Shown piece by piece: positions 1 through 11,028 of a DNA stretch of 50,982 bases (within the stretch, counting starts at the first letter, position 1; every line of letters begins with the position of its first letter). The notes beneath the pieces are model-generated. The model searched no databases and was not told where the DNA came from. It saw only the letters and a list, made by a program, of their open reading frames with translations. The position numbers and the translations under genes were made by a program. The stretch is from Methylobacterium bullatum (GTDB lineage Bacteria > Pseudomonadota > Alphaproteobacteria > Rhizobiales > Beijerinckiaceae): positions 1 to 50,982 of the forward strand of contig NZ_NKUG01000039.1 of the NCBI RefSeq assembly GCF_014845095.1, written 5' to 3'.

Positions 1-164
1 GTAAGTTACAAGGATGAGGTTCGTGGTAGGGCGTGAGGAGCGATTCTAGGGGAAACTCCTCCGGGATCGATCGTCCCTCACTCCCAGCTGCCGCCCCGCC
101 ACAATGAAGACGGGGGCGTTGCTTCCCACTCACTGCGTGCGGGAAGAGTGATTGTTCGTCGAGC
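1..164. other. Left-edge stretch without a recognised gene
   Basis: I see no convincing gene here. The stretch lies downstream of the small minus-strand gene that ends at 165. No frame shows the strong G/C third-position bias of the neighbours, and no hairpin followed by a T-run was found. Confidence 0.4.
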
Positions 165-293
165 TTACTTCCGCAGGATCTTCGTCACGAGGCGGCCGAT
201 CGGGTTGCTCGAATCGTAGTTGCGGTCGTCGCGGACGACGGGGCGGTTCTCGTTGCCGAGAAGCTTGGTGACGAGGCGTCCGATGAGGCTCAT
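165..293 (-). CDS. 42-residue basic protein with an internal sequence repeat
   Basis: This short frame starts at an ATG with a purine-rich GAAGGGA about 8 bases upstream and ends with TAA. The motif IGRLVTKLL near the N-terminus (residues 4-12) recurs almost exactly as IGRLVTKIL near the C-terminus (residues 32-40). The two copies flank a charged, Asn/Asp/Arg-rich linker. About 39 of the 42 codons end in G or C, which matches the real genes of the window and argues strongly for coding. There is no signal peptide and no membrane segment long enough to span; each repeat could form a short amphipathic helix. The gene is divergent from the transporter that starts at 446. I do not recognise the family and propose no function. 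It is below the usual length cut-off of gene finders, so it may be missing from annotations of related genomes. Confidence 0.65.
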   Translation of the reverse strand: MSLIGRLVTKLLGNENRPVVRDDRNYDSSNPIGRLVTKILRK

Positions 294-445
294 GGCTGTA
301 TCCCTTCAAACCGGTTATGCGCCGCATTACGGCGCAGCTTGACGGTCAACACGCCGGACGTCCTCCCGTTCCGGATGAACCCCCACATGACCCGCGCCCG
401 TCCCGGCATCGCCCTTGCTCCTCTCGGGTGGAGAGAGGGGACACG

Positions 446-1693
446 ATGACCGAGCGATTGCTCCATGCCGGCGCGAGCCTGGCGCTGCTCCTCGCCGTCG
501 CGATTTTGTTCTCGACCAATCGCCGGGCGATCCGGCCCCGGACCGTCGTCTCGGCCCTCGCCCTGCAGATCGCCATCGGGGCAATCGTGCTGTTCGTGCC
601 CGTTGGGCGGCAGGCCCTCGATGCGGCGGCGACGCTGGTCCAGACGGTTCTGGCCTATGGCGATCGCGGGGTCCTGTTCCTGTTCGGCGGCCTCGTCGAG
701 CCGCGCATGTTCGAGCTCTTCGGCGGCAGCGGCTTCATCCTGGCCCTGCGGGTGCTGCCGCAGATCCTCTACGTCTCGGCGCTGATCGCGATCCTGTATC
801 ATCTGAAGGTGATGCAGACGCTGGCCCGCCTCATCGGGGCCGGGCTTCAGCGGGTGCTCGGCACCTCGCCCATCGAGACCTTCTCGGCCGTCATCACCAT
901 CGTCATCGGCCAGAGCGAGATCGCGGTGGCCCTGCGGCCGTTCCTGATCCTGCTGACCGGGGCCGAATTGTTCGCCGTGATGTCGAGCGGGGCCGCGTCC
1001 ACCGCCGGATCGATCCTGGCCGGCTACGCCGCGTTGGGCGTGCCGATGGAATATCTGCTGGCCGCCGGCGTCATGGCGATTCCCGGCGGGCTTCTCTACG
1101 CCAAGATCCTGATGCCCTCGACGGAGCCGACGCGGGTGACAACGATGCGGGTGGAATTCGCCGAGACGCGGGCGGTGAACCTCATCGAGGCGGCGGCCGA
1201 CGGCACGCAGAAGGGCCTCGTCATCGCGGTGTCGGTGGGCGCCATGCTGATCGCCTTCACCGGGCTCATCGCCCTTCTCAACGGCATCGCCGGATGGGGC
1301 GGCGGACTCGTCGGCTATCCGTCCCTCAGCATCGAGGGCGTGCTCGGGCTCGCCTTCGCGCCGCTGGCCTGGCTCATGGGCGTGCCCTGGAGCGAGGCGG
1401 GTCTGGTCGGCGGCGCCATCGGGCAGAAGATCGCCTTCAACGAGTTCCTGGCCTATGCCCAGCTCTCGCCGGTGCTCAAGGGCGGCACGCTCGATGCCCG
1501 GACGACGGCCATCCTGTGCTTCGCCCTGTGCGGCTTCGCCAATCTGGCTTCCATCGCGATCCAGCTCGCGAGTCTGGCGAGCCTCGTCCCCGAGAGGAGG
1601 TCCGAGATCGCACGCTATGGAATGCGCGCGATCCTGGCTGGTACCTTGTCGAACCTGACGAGTGCGACGATCGCCGGCCTGTTCATCGGCTGA
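446..1693 (+). CDS. CNT-family nucleoside permease (NupC-like)
   Basis: A 415-residue polytopic inner-membrane protein of the concentrative nucleoside transporter family, which imports nucleosides by cation symport. It has the family's usual length and order: an N-terminal membrane segment (about residues 5-22), the central Gate region around VITIVIGQSEIAVALRPF and ELFAVMSSGAASTAG (about residues 145-195), and a C-terminal domain with QKIAFNEF and LCFALCGFANLASIAIQ. The sequence runs in frame from 317, but the residues before MTERLLHA are Arg/Pro-rich and unlike a transporter N-terminus. The ATG at 446 has GAGAGGGG about 5 bases upstream, so I start there. The exact substrate (purine or pyrimidine nucleosides) cannot be read from the sequence. 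It is convergent with minE. Confidence 0.88.
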   Translation: MTERLLHAGASLALLLAVAILFSTNRRAIRPRTVVSALALQIAIGAIVLFVPVGRQALDAAATLVQTVLAYGDRGVLFLFGGLVEPRMFELFGGSGFILALRVLPQILYVSALIAILYHLKVMQTLARLIGAGLQRVLGTSPIETFSAVITIVIGQSEIAVALRPFLILLTGAELFAVMSSGAASTAGSILAGYAALGVPMEYLLAAGVMAIPGGLLYAKILMPSTEPTRVTTMRVEFAETRAVNLIEAAADGTQKGLVIAVSVGAMLIAFTGLIALLNGIAGWGGGLVGYPSLSIEGVLGLAFAPLAWLMGVPWSEAGLVGGAIGQKIAFNEFLAYAQLSPVLKGGTLDARTTAILCFALCGFANLASIAIQLASLASLVPERRSEIARYGMRAILAGTLSNLTSATIAGLFIG

Positions 1694-1706
1694 CGGCGGA
1701 CCGTCA
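1691..1706. terminator. Short hairpin between convergent nupC-like gene and minE
   Basis: TGACGG and CCGTCA form a perfect 6-bp stem with a four-base loop, spanning the transporter stop codon and the minE stop codon. There is no T-run on either side, so it is at best a weak bidirectional terminator. Confidence 0.35.
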
Positions 1707-2009
1707 CGCGGCGGCGCGCTTGGCCTTGGACGGCTTGGCCGCCGCCGGGGCGGCCTTGGCCGGAGCCCTGACCGGGAGTTCGATGTCGACCCCGAGGGTC
1801 GACATGTCCTGGCCCCGCTCCAGGCGGATCTGGACTTTGTCCCGCTCCACCGTGACGTGTTTGGCGATGACGGCGAGGATCTCCTCCCGCAGGAGCATCA
1901 CCAGGTCGGAGCCGCCGGCCCCGGCCCGTTCATGGGCCAGGATCAGCTGGAGACGGTCGCGGGCCGTGGGGGCCGAGGCGCGTTTGCTGAAGAGGTTGCG
2001 CAGGCTCAT
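1704..2009 (-). CDS. minE: MinE, cell-division topological specificity factor
   Basis: A 101-residue MinE. It stimulates MinD ATPase and drives MinCD off the membrane, so that FtsZ inhibition is highest away from midcell. The N-terminus MSLRNLFSKR is the short amphipathic membrane-targeting segment. It is followed by the anti-MinCD helix (TARDRLQLILAHER, about residues 15-28) and the topological-specificity domain ending near residue 80. The last 20 residues are an Ala/Lys/Pro tail, longer than in typical MinE proteins. It overlaps the minD stop by 4 bases, so the two are translationally coupled, and it is the last gene of the minC-minC-minD-minE operon. Confidence 0.95.
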   Translation of the reverse strand: MSLRNLFSKRASAPTARDRLQLILAHERAGAGGSDLVMLLREEILAVIAKHVTVERDKVQIRLERGQDMSTLGVDIELPVRAPAKAAPAAAKPSKAKRAAA

Positions 2010-2821
2010 GCCGCCCTCCGGGTGAACAGCTTGTTGAGGAGAGACTTCTTGTCGGACGGCACGGTCATCGGCACGGTATCGCCCTTCAGGCGGCGGACGG
2101 CGTCGATATAGGCCCGGGCCGGGGCGCTGAGCGGGTTGTTCATCGTCACCGGGCAGCCGACATTGGAGGCGCGCAGCACTTCCAGGCTCTCGGGGATGAT
2201 GGCGAGCAGCGGGATCGAGAGGATCTCGAGCACGTCGTCGACCTTCAGCATGTCGCCGCGGTCGGCGCGGGCGGGGTCGTAGCGGGTGAGGATGAGGTGT
2301 TTCTCCATCACCTCGCCGCGCTCGGCCTTCAGCGTCTTGGAATCCAGGAGACCGATGATCCGGTCCGAATCGCGGACCGATGAGACTTCCGGGTTCGTGA
2401 CGACGACGGCGAGGTCGGCGTGGCGCATGGCCAGGGTCGCTCCGCGCTCGATTCCGGCCGGGGAATCGCAGATCACCCAGTCGAACTTCTCGCGCAGCTC
2501 TTCCATCACCTTGGCGACGCCCTCGTCGGTGAGGGCGTCCTTGTCGCGGGTCTGCGAGGCGGGCAGCAGCGACAGGTTCTCGAGCCGCTTGTCGCGGATC
2601 AGCGCCTGGTTGAGCTTGGCATCGCCGTTGACCACGTTGATGAGGTCGTAGACCACGCGCCGCTCGGCGCCCATCACGAGGTCGAGGTTACGCAGGCCGA
2701 CGTCGAAATCGACGACGGCGACGCTCTGTCCGGCCTGCGCGAGTGCCGCGCCGAGAGCCGCTGTGGTGGTCGTCTTGCCGACGCCGCCCTTGCCAGATGT
2801 AACGACCAGAACCTTGGCCAT
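2006..2821 (-). CDS. minD: MinD, septum-site-determining ATPase
   Basis: A 271-residue ParA/MinD-type ATPase that dimerises on the membrane with ATP and recruits MinC. The deviant Walker A motif KGGVGKTT is at residues 11-18. A switch region with VVDFDVGLRNLD follows, and then VICDSPAGIERGA, the Walker B region (about residues 117-129). The C-terminus (KKSLLNKLFTRR) is the amphipathic membrane-targeting helix, so the protein is complete. It starts at ATG 2821, 12 bases after the upstream minC stop, and overlaps minE. There are no odd residues in the catalytic motifs. Confidence 0.97.
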   Translation of the reverse strand: MAKVLVVTSGKGGVGKTTTTAALGAALAQAGQSVAVVDFDVGLRNLDLVMGAERRVVYDLINVVNGDAKLNQALIRDKRLENLSLLPASQTRDKDALTDEGVAKVMEELREKFDWVICDSPAGIERGATLAMRHADLAVVVTNPEVSSVRDSDRIIGLLDSKTLKAERGEVMEKHLILTRYDPARADRGDMLKVDDVLEILSIPLLAIIPESLEVLRASNVGCPVTMNNPLSAPARAYIDAVRRLKGDTVPMTVPSDKKSLLNKLFTRRAA

Positions 2822-2833
2822 GCGTGTGTCTCC

Positions 2834-3532
2834 TTAATCCAAGGTTGCCATTTTGATGGAGCCGCTATCGAGCCAGATCTGCACGGGTTTCCCGCGCAGG
2901 GTCGTGCCCATGTCCTCGGCCGTGCGGACGAGGCGATCGATCCCGAGCAGTTCGGGCTCGAACTTGCGGCAGTAGATGCGGGCGCGGGGGTTGCGGGCGG
3001 CACCGGCGATGGCCCGGCCGCGAAGCGCCCCGTAGACGTGGATCGAGCCGCCGGCGAGGATCTCGGCGCCGGAGGCCACCGAACCCATGACGGTGACGTC
3101 ACCGGTGGGATGCGTGATCGACTGGCCGGACCGGACCGAGCCCTCGATCATGAGAGACGTGGTTTCCGGCTCGGCATCCTTCGGAATCTCGATGCCGAGG
3201 GTGGGCCGTCCGTTCACGAGGAGCGGGGGCAGGGCGAGACCGTCGAGCATCGTCGTTCCCGCCAGGGTCGCCGCCGCGCCCTCGATGCCGAGGATGCGGA
3301 TGCGGCGGGCACCGAGATCGGCCAGGACCTTGCCGAGCACGTCCGGGTCCGACCCGAGCGCCGCGATGTCGAGGATGAGGGGGCGGCCGTCGAACAGGGT
3401 CGGCGACCGCTTCAGCGAGGCGTCCAGATCGGCGAACCAATCGGGAAGCGGAGCTTCCGGAGCCAGGACGAGTGCCTTGAAGGCACGGCCTCTTAGCGTC
3501 ACGGATCGGCGGGATGGAGGGGCGTGTGTCAC
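2834..3532 (-). CDS. minC: MinC, division inhibitor (copy next to minD)
   Basis: A 232-residue MinC that blocks FtsZ polymerisation when MinD brings it to the membrane. The N-terminal FtsZ-inhibiting domain spans about residues 8-105. The C-terminal beta-helix domain (about 125-225) carries the RSGQ motif and GSVASGAEILAGGSIHVYG, which are typical of the MinD-binding face. It directly precedes minD (12-bp gap), the normal order. Unusually, a second minC-type gene lies just upstream on the same strand, separated by 121 bp that contain a CtrA-like box. The last 106 residues of the two proteins are about two-thirds identical by eye. The close coupling to minD makes this the more likely canonical copy. 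Confidence 0.95.
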   Translation of the reverse strand: MTHAPPSRRSVTLRGRAFKALVLAPEAPLPDWFADLDASLKRSPTLFDGRPLILDIAALGSDPDVLGKVLADLGARRIRILGIEGAAATLAGTTMLDGLALPPLLVNGRPTLGIEIPKDAEPETTSLMIEGSVRSGQSITHPTGDVTVMGSVASGAEILAGGSIHVYGALRGRAIAGAARNPRARIYCRKFEPELLGIDRLVRTAEDMGTTLRGKPVQIWLDSGSIKMATLD

Positions 3533-3575
3533 GGGCTCTCGCGATTCCTTACCGAACCATTGACGGTCCTTATGG

Positions 3576-3590
3576 TTACCGCTTGGTTAA
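3576..3590. promoter_or_regulatory. CtrA-like box upstream of minC-minD-minE
   Basis: TTAC, seven bases, then TTAA: one base off the TTAA-N7-TTAA consensus bound by the alphaproteobacterial cell-cycle regulator CtrA. It lies 44 bp upstream of the minC start in the only sizeable gap of the Min operon. The match is seen in the sequence. Binding is inference, supported by the known control of minCDE by CtrA in Sinorhizobium. Confidence 0.4.
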
Positions 3591-3653
3591 CGAGCCGGCT
3601 TTCTGTGATCCTGTGACCCTATAATCCTGCGATCCCGGGTTCCTGTGTCGGCG

Positions 3654-4352
3654 CTACTCCAGCGCGGCGACCTTGATCGCATCCCCGTCCAGGCGGATCT
3701 GCGCCGGTTGGCCCCGGCGGTCCGGCCCCAGATCGTCGGCCGTCCGGTAGAGACCGTCGATGGCGAGCAGTTCCGGCTCGAACTTGCGGCAGGTGATGCG
3801 GGCATCGGGATTGCCGGAGGCGCCCGCGATGGCCCGCCCCCGCAGCGCTCCATAGATATGGATGGAGCCGCCGGCGATCACTTCCGCCCCGGAGGCCACC
3901 GATCCCATGATGGTGATGTCGCCTTCGAGATGCAGGATCGTCTGGCCCGACCGGACCGGCTGGTCGAGGATCAGCGAACGGGCGGCGCGCGGCGGCTCCG
4001 CGTGCGTCGGCGCGGGCGCGTCCGGCGTGGCGACCTCGTCCACCGGCCGTCCGCCGGCCGGGGCGGGGGGCAGCCCCTCGCCGAGGCTGCCGGATTTGGC
4101 TCCCTCGATTCCCATCACGGTGACGTCGCGGGCCTTGAGCTCGGAGACCAGGGCGGTGAGGTCCGCGCGGTCGAGCCCGAGGCCGGACACGTCGAGGATC
4201 ACCGGGCGCCCCACGAAGAAAGCGGGGGAGCGCCGGGACAGCGCGTCGAGGTCTTCGAGCCAGTCATGCACCGGTGCCGAGGGGGCCAGCACCAGGGCCA
4301 TGAAGGAGCGGCCACGGAAACGGATCGGGGGACGGGAATTCGGCTGGGTCAC
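3654..4352 (-). CDS. Second MinC-type protein (MinC paralogue)
   Basis: A second MinC family protein, 232 residues from a GTG start at 4352. With that start the N-terminus (VTQPNSRPPIRFRGRSF) aligns with MTHAPPSRRSVTLRGRAF of the neighbouring MinC. An ATG at 4406 would add 18 residues of no clear homology. The N-domain (LAPSAPVHDWLEDLDA) and the C-terminal beta-helix (VRSGQTILHLEGDITIMG, GSIHIYGALRGRAIAG) are both present. The difference lies in the linker, which is rich in Pro/Ala/Asp (about residues 100-125). All MinC signature residues I can judge, including RSGQ, are kept, so it is probably functional. It is the first gene of the Min operon and diverges from the ArsR-type regulator. Either it is a redundant inhibitor or it has a modified partner or timing. 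Confidence 0.85.
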   Translation of the reverse strand: MTQPNSRPPIRFRGRSFMALVLAPSAPVHDWLEDLDALSRRSPAFFVGRPVILDVSGLGLDRADLTALVSELKARDVTVMGIEGAKSGSLGEGLPPAPAGGRPVDEVATPDAPAPTHAEPPRAARSLILDQPVRSGQTILHLEGDITIMGSVASGAEVIAGGSIHIYGALRGRAIAGASGNPDARITCRKFEPELLAIDGLYRTADDLGPDRRGQPAQIRLDGDAIKVAALE

Positions 4353-4512
4353 GCGGTGGCGTTTCTGTTGTTCCGGAATCGACAAGGGACGTGTTGAGCC
4401 GACCATATCGGCAGATCGCCCGGAACGCTCCCCTCCCGGCATCGTCGCCCACGCCTGTTTCTCTCAGGACTCCGGCCAGCCGCCGTTTCCCCTTGCCATG
4501 CGTCCGGATCGA

Positions 4513-4532
4513 ACATAAAGATATCTTTATGT
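4513..4532. promoter_or_regulatory. Perfect 20-bp palindrome over the regulator's start codon
   Basis: ACATAAAGATATCTTTATGT is a perfect inverted repeat in an otherwise GC-rich stretch. Its right end contains the ATG (4529-4531) of the ArsR-type regulator. A dyad with an AT-rich core is what a dimeric winged-helix ArsR protein would bind, so autorepression is the simplest reading. Similar sites are known for SahR-type regulators of the methionine cycle. The palindrome is seen; the binding protein is inferred. Confidence 0.75.
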
Positions 4533-5545
4533 CTCAAGAGAGTGCCAAGGCGACGGTCGTCCTTCCTTTCTCCGATGCCCTCGGTGTGCTGCGCGCCACG
4601 GCGGAAGAGACGCGCCTGCGCATCCTCGCTTTGCTGATGCAGGGGGAATTGTCGGTCTCCGATCTCACCGACATCCTCGGCCAGTCGCAGCCGCGCATCT
4701 CTCGCCATCTCAAGCTTCTCGTCGAGGCCGGGCTGGTGGAGCGGCATCGCGAGGGGGCCTGGGCGTTCTTTCGGCTGATCGAGGCGAGGACGGGTCTGGT
4801 GGAGCCCCTCGTCGGGGGTCTCGACCGGTCGAGCCCGCCTTTGTCCGAGGATCGGGCCCGGTTGGAGGGCGTGCGGGCCCAGCGCGCGGATGCCGCGCAG
4901 AGCTTCTTCGCCCGCCTCGCCCCGAAATGGGACCAGCTCCGCTCGCTCCACGTGCCGGAGGCGATGGTGGAGGCGGCGGTGATCGACGCCCTCGGATCGC
5001 GGCCGGTGCGGAGCCTGATCGATCTCGGTACCGGCACGGGGCGGATGCTCGGGCTCCTCGCTCCCAGGGCCTCCCGCGCCACGGGGCTCGATTCGAGCCA
5101 CGCCATGCTCTCCGTCGCCCGCGCCAATCTGGAGCGGGCCGGGCTGTCCGGCGTGGACCTGCGCCAGGGCGACATCCATGCGCCGCCCTTCGGCCGGGGC
5201 AGCTTCGACCTCGTGGTGGTGCATCAGGTGCTGCATTATCTCGACGATCCCGCTCGTGCGCTCCGCGAGGCGGCACGGCTCGTGGCGCCCGGAGGCCGGC
5301 TTCTCGTGGTGGATTTCGCGCCGCACGATCTCGAATTCCTGCGCGAGGAGCAGGCCCATCGCCGCCTCGGCTTCGCCGCCGAGCAGGTGACGGGCTGGCT
5401 CGCCGATGCCGGGCTCGGCATGGTGGCGACACGGCATCTCGCCCCGGCCGACGAGAGCGGGCACCAGCTCACCGTGACCCTCTGGCTCGCCGCCTCGGCG
5501 GCGGAGCCGACCCTCGCTTCCGAGGCGGAGCGCGCGGTGGCCTGA
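4529..5545 (+). CDS. ArsR-type HTH / SAM-dependent methyltransferase fusion regulator
   Basis: A 338-residue fusion. Residues about 15-95 form an ArsR winged helix (TRLRILALLMQGELSVSDLT, SQPRISRHLKLL). Residues about 145-300 form a class I methyltransferase fold with the SAM motif DLGTGTGRML (165-174), an acidic GLDSS strand end and VVVHQVLHYLDDP. The ArsR metal-binding cysteines are absent. Its place directly before metF and metH points to a SahR-like regulator that senses S-adenosylmethionine or S-adenosylhomocysteine; the methyltransferase domain may act as the ligand sensor. The start at ATG 4529 lies inside the palindromic operator and has no Shine-Dalgarno sequence, which suggests a leaderless or nearly leaderless message. 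An in-frame ATG at 4391 exists, but the extra 46 residues have no family support. Confidence 0.88.
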   Translation: MSQESAKATVVLPFSDALGVLRATAEETRLRILALLMQGELSVSDLTDILGQSQPRISRHLKLLVEAGLVERHREGAWAFFRLIEARTGLVEPLVGGLDRSSPPLSEDRARLEGVRAQRADAAQSFFARLAPKWDQLRSLHVPEAMVEAAVIDALGSRPVRSLIDLGTGTGRMLGLLAPRASRATGLDSSHAMLSVARANLERAGLSGVDLRQGDIHAPPFGRGSFDLVVVHQVLHYLDDPARALREAARLVAPGGRLLVVDFAPHDLEFLREEQAHRRLGFAAEQVTGWLADAGLGMVATRHLAPADESGHQLTVTLWLAASAAEPTLASEAERAVA

Positions 5546-5610
5546 CCGGCCGATGCCGAAATCCGTCTCGAATACACACGTCTGAACCGAAAGATCTTGA
5601 GGACGACCCG

Positions 5611-6531
5611 ATGCCCACCGCTTCCCATCACCGCGCCAGCCGCGACGGCTACCGTCCGATCCAGGTCTCCATCGAGTTCTTCCCGCCGAAGACCGACGAG
5701 ATGGAGAAGGTCCTGTGGTCGTCGATCGAGCGGCTCGCCCCGCTCCAGCCGAAATTCGTCTCGGTGACCTATGGGGCCGGCGGCTCCACCCGCGAGCGCA
5801 CCCACAACACCGTGGCGCGGATGATCAAGGAGACGAGCCTCAAGCCCGCCGCCCATCTCACCTGCGTGGACGCCACCCGCGAGGAGATCGACGAGGTCGT
5901 GCAATCCTATTGGGATGCCGGGGTACGCCACATCGTGGCCCTGCGCGGTGACCCGCAGGACGGTGTCGGCACCGCCTATCGGCCGCATCCCGGCGGCTAT
6001 GCCAGGACCAGCGATCTCGTGGCCGGCATCAAGCGGATCGGCGACTTCAAGGTCTCGGTCTCGGCCTATCCGGAGAAGCACCCCGAGGCGGCTACCCTCG
6101 ACGCCGATATCGACGCCCTGAAGGCCAAGGTCGATGCGGGCGCCGACCAGGCGATCACGCAGTTCTTCTTCGAGAACGACGTCTATCTCCGCTACGTCGA
6201 CAAGGTCCGCGCGGCCGGGATCGAGATCCCGATCATCCCCGGCATCCTGCCGGTGCAGAACTTCAAGCAATCCGCCAATTTCGCCCGCCGCACCGGCGCC
6301 TCGGTGCCGTATTGGCTGGCCGCCCGGTTCGAGGGGCTGGACAACGATGTCGATACCCGCCGCCTGATCGCGGCGGCGGTCGCGGCCGAGCAGGTGCTCG
6401 ATCTGGTGGACGAAGGCGTCAACGACTTCCATTTCTACTCGATGAACCGCTCCGACCTCGTCTATGCGATCTGCCATCTCCTCGGCCTGCGCGCGCAGGC
6501 GCCGAAGGTGGCGGCGGCGAAGGCGGCCTGA
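5611..6531 (+). CDS. metF: 5,10-methylenetetrahydrofolate reductase
   Basis: A 306-residue flavoprotein that reduces 5,10-methylene-THF to 5-methyl-THF, the methyl donor for MetH. It has the family signatures SIEFFPPKT (N-terminal catalytic Glu region), VTYGAGGSTRERT, ALRGDPQ (flavin contact) and DAGADQAITQFFFENDVYLRY. It ends with FHFYSMNRSDLVYAICHLLG. The length is normal. The start at ATG 5611 gives the natural N-terminus; upstream in-frame sequence overlaps the regulator gene in another frame. It follows the regulator by 65 bp on the same strand and probably shares its control. A repeat element separates it from metH. Confidence 0.96.
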   Translation: MPTASHHRASRDGYRPIQVSIEFFPPKTDEMEKVLWSSIERLAPLQPKFVSVTYGAGGSTRERTHNTVARMIKETSLKPAAHLTCVDATREEIDEVVQSYWDAGVRHIVALRGDPQDGVGTAYRPHPGGYARTSDLVAGIKRIGDFKVSVSAYPEKHPEAATLDADIDALKAKVDAGADQAITQFFFENDVYLRYVDKVRAAGIEIPIIPGILPVQNFKQSANFARRTGASVPYWLAARFEGLDNDVDTRRLIAAAVAAEQVLDLVDEGVNDFHFYSMNRSDLVYAICHLLGLRAQAPKVAAAKAA

Positions 6532-6558
6532 AACAGGAACGCGCGCTCCAACCCTCGG

Positions 6559-6674
6559 ACCTCATCCTGAGGTGCCCGCATAAGCGGGCCTCGAAGGAGG
6601 GATCCAGATCGCGCAACGAGACCTGGAGGCCTCCTTCGAGGCCTTCGCTACGCTCCGGCACCTCAGGATGAGGT
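6559..6674. repeat. Palindromic intergenic repeat between metF and metH
   Basis: An element of about 116 bp with perfect 18-base inverted arms at 6559-6576 and 6657-6674 (ACCTCATCCTGAGGTGCC and its complement). A second nested inverted pair is at 6589-6600 and 6630-6641 (CCTCGAAGGAGG / CCTCCTTCGAGG). The whole can fold into one long two-part hairpin. Shorter relatives with the same arm sequence lie at 27029-27072 and 29704-29771. It looks like a non-autonomous mobile repeat of the REP/MITE type. Confidence 0.85.
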
Positions 6675-6709
6675 GGATTGGTGGGACTTCGCGTCTCCAA
6701 GGATACGAC

Positions 6710-10462
<3,753 letters not shown>

Positions 10463-10534
10463 CGTACGCGATTCGGTGGAATGGAGCGCGGGTGTGTCCT
10501 GGCGAGGCTTGACCGTCGGACCGCCCGCGCTTCA

Positions 10535-11011
10535 ATGCGATCCCTTGATCGATGGCTTGAGCGGAGCGCGACCACGTTGAACCGGACCACCGGAATCCTG
10601 GCCGTCGCGGTCACGCTCGCTCTCGGAGTCTCGGGCTGCACCGGTTTCTCCTACCTGTCGAAGAACTACGCCACCGTGGGCGTCCAGGTGGTGACCATCG
10701 GCTGCAAGGACCCGTATTCCGTCTACGACCAGCGCCGCGTGAGCAAGATGCTCGTCGTCTCCGACGGTTTGCGGGAGATCACGGGCTGCGGCATCGACGA
10801 GCGCTACGACGGGCAGGGCGGCCCGGCGGAGACCCGCGCCAAGCGGTTGCGCGAGGCGGCGCGGGCCTTCCTCGACGAGACGGCCCGCGAGAATTGCAAG
10901 ATCACCGGGGAAGCGATCTTCTCCGACCTGCAGACCGAGTTCTCCTACATCTGCAAGCCGACGCCGGAAGAGCGCGGCCTCAAGGTGCCCAGGCTCCCCG
11001 GTCGCGGTTGA
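10535..11011 (+). CDS. Putative lipoprotein of unknown function
   Basis: A protein of 158 residues from ATG 10535. A hydrophobic stretch (GILAVAVTLALGVSGC) ends in VSGC, a lipobox, so the mature protein would start at that cysteine (about residue 36) and be anchored in a membrane facing the periplasm. A TTG at 10577 would give a more standard 21-residue signal peptide and is a real alternative start. The mature part has several cysteines (IGCKDP, ITGCGID, ENCKITG, YICKP) that could pair as disulfides, and it lacks a known motif. It follows metH by 72 bp on the same strand. I do not recognise the family. Confidence 0.7.
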   Translation: MRSLDRWLERSATTLNRTTGILAVAVTLALGVSGCTGFSYLSKNYATVGVQVVTIGCKDPYSVYDQRRVSKMLVVSDGLREITGCGIDERYDGQGGPAETRAKRLREAARAFLDETARENCKITGEAIFSDLQTEFSYICKPTPEERGLKVPRLPGRG

Positions 11012-11028
11012 AGAGCCCGGTCCGCCCG

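Noticed and set aside
5546..5610. SAM-type riboswitch or a second copy of the regulator palindrome before metF
   Set aside because: Only an 8-base AAGATCTT dyad is present, lacking the full operator, and no SAM riboswitch core is visible before metF or metH.
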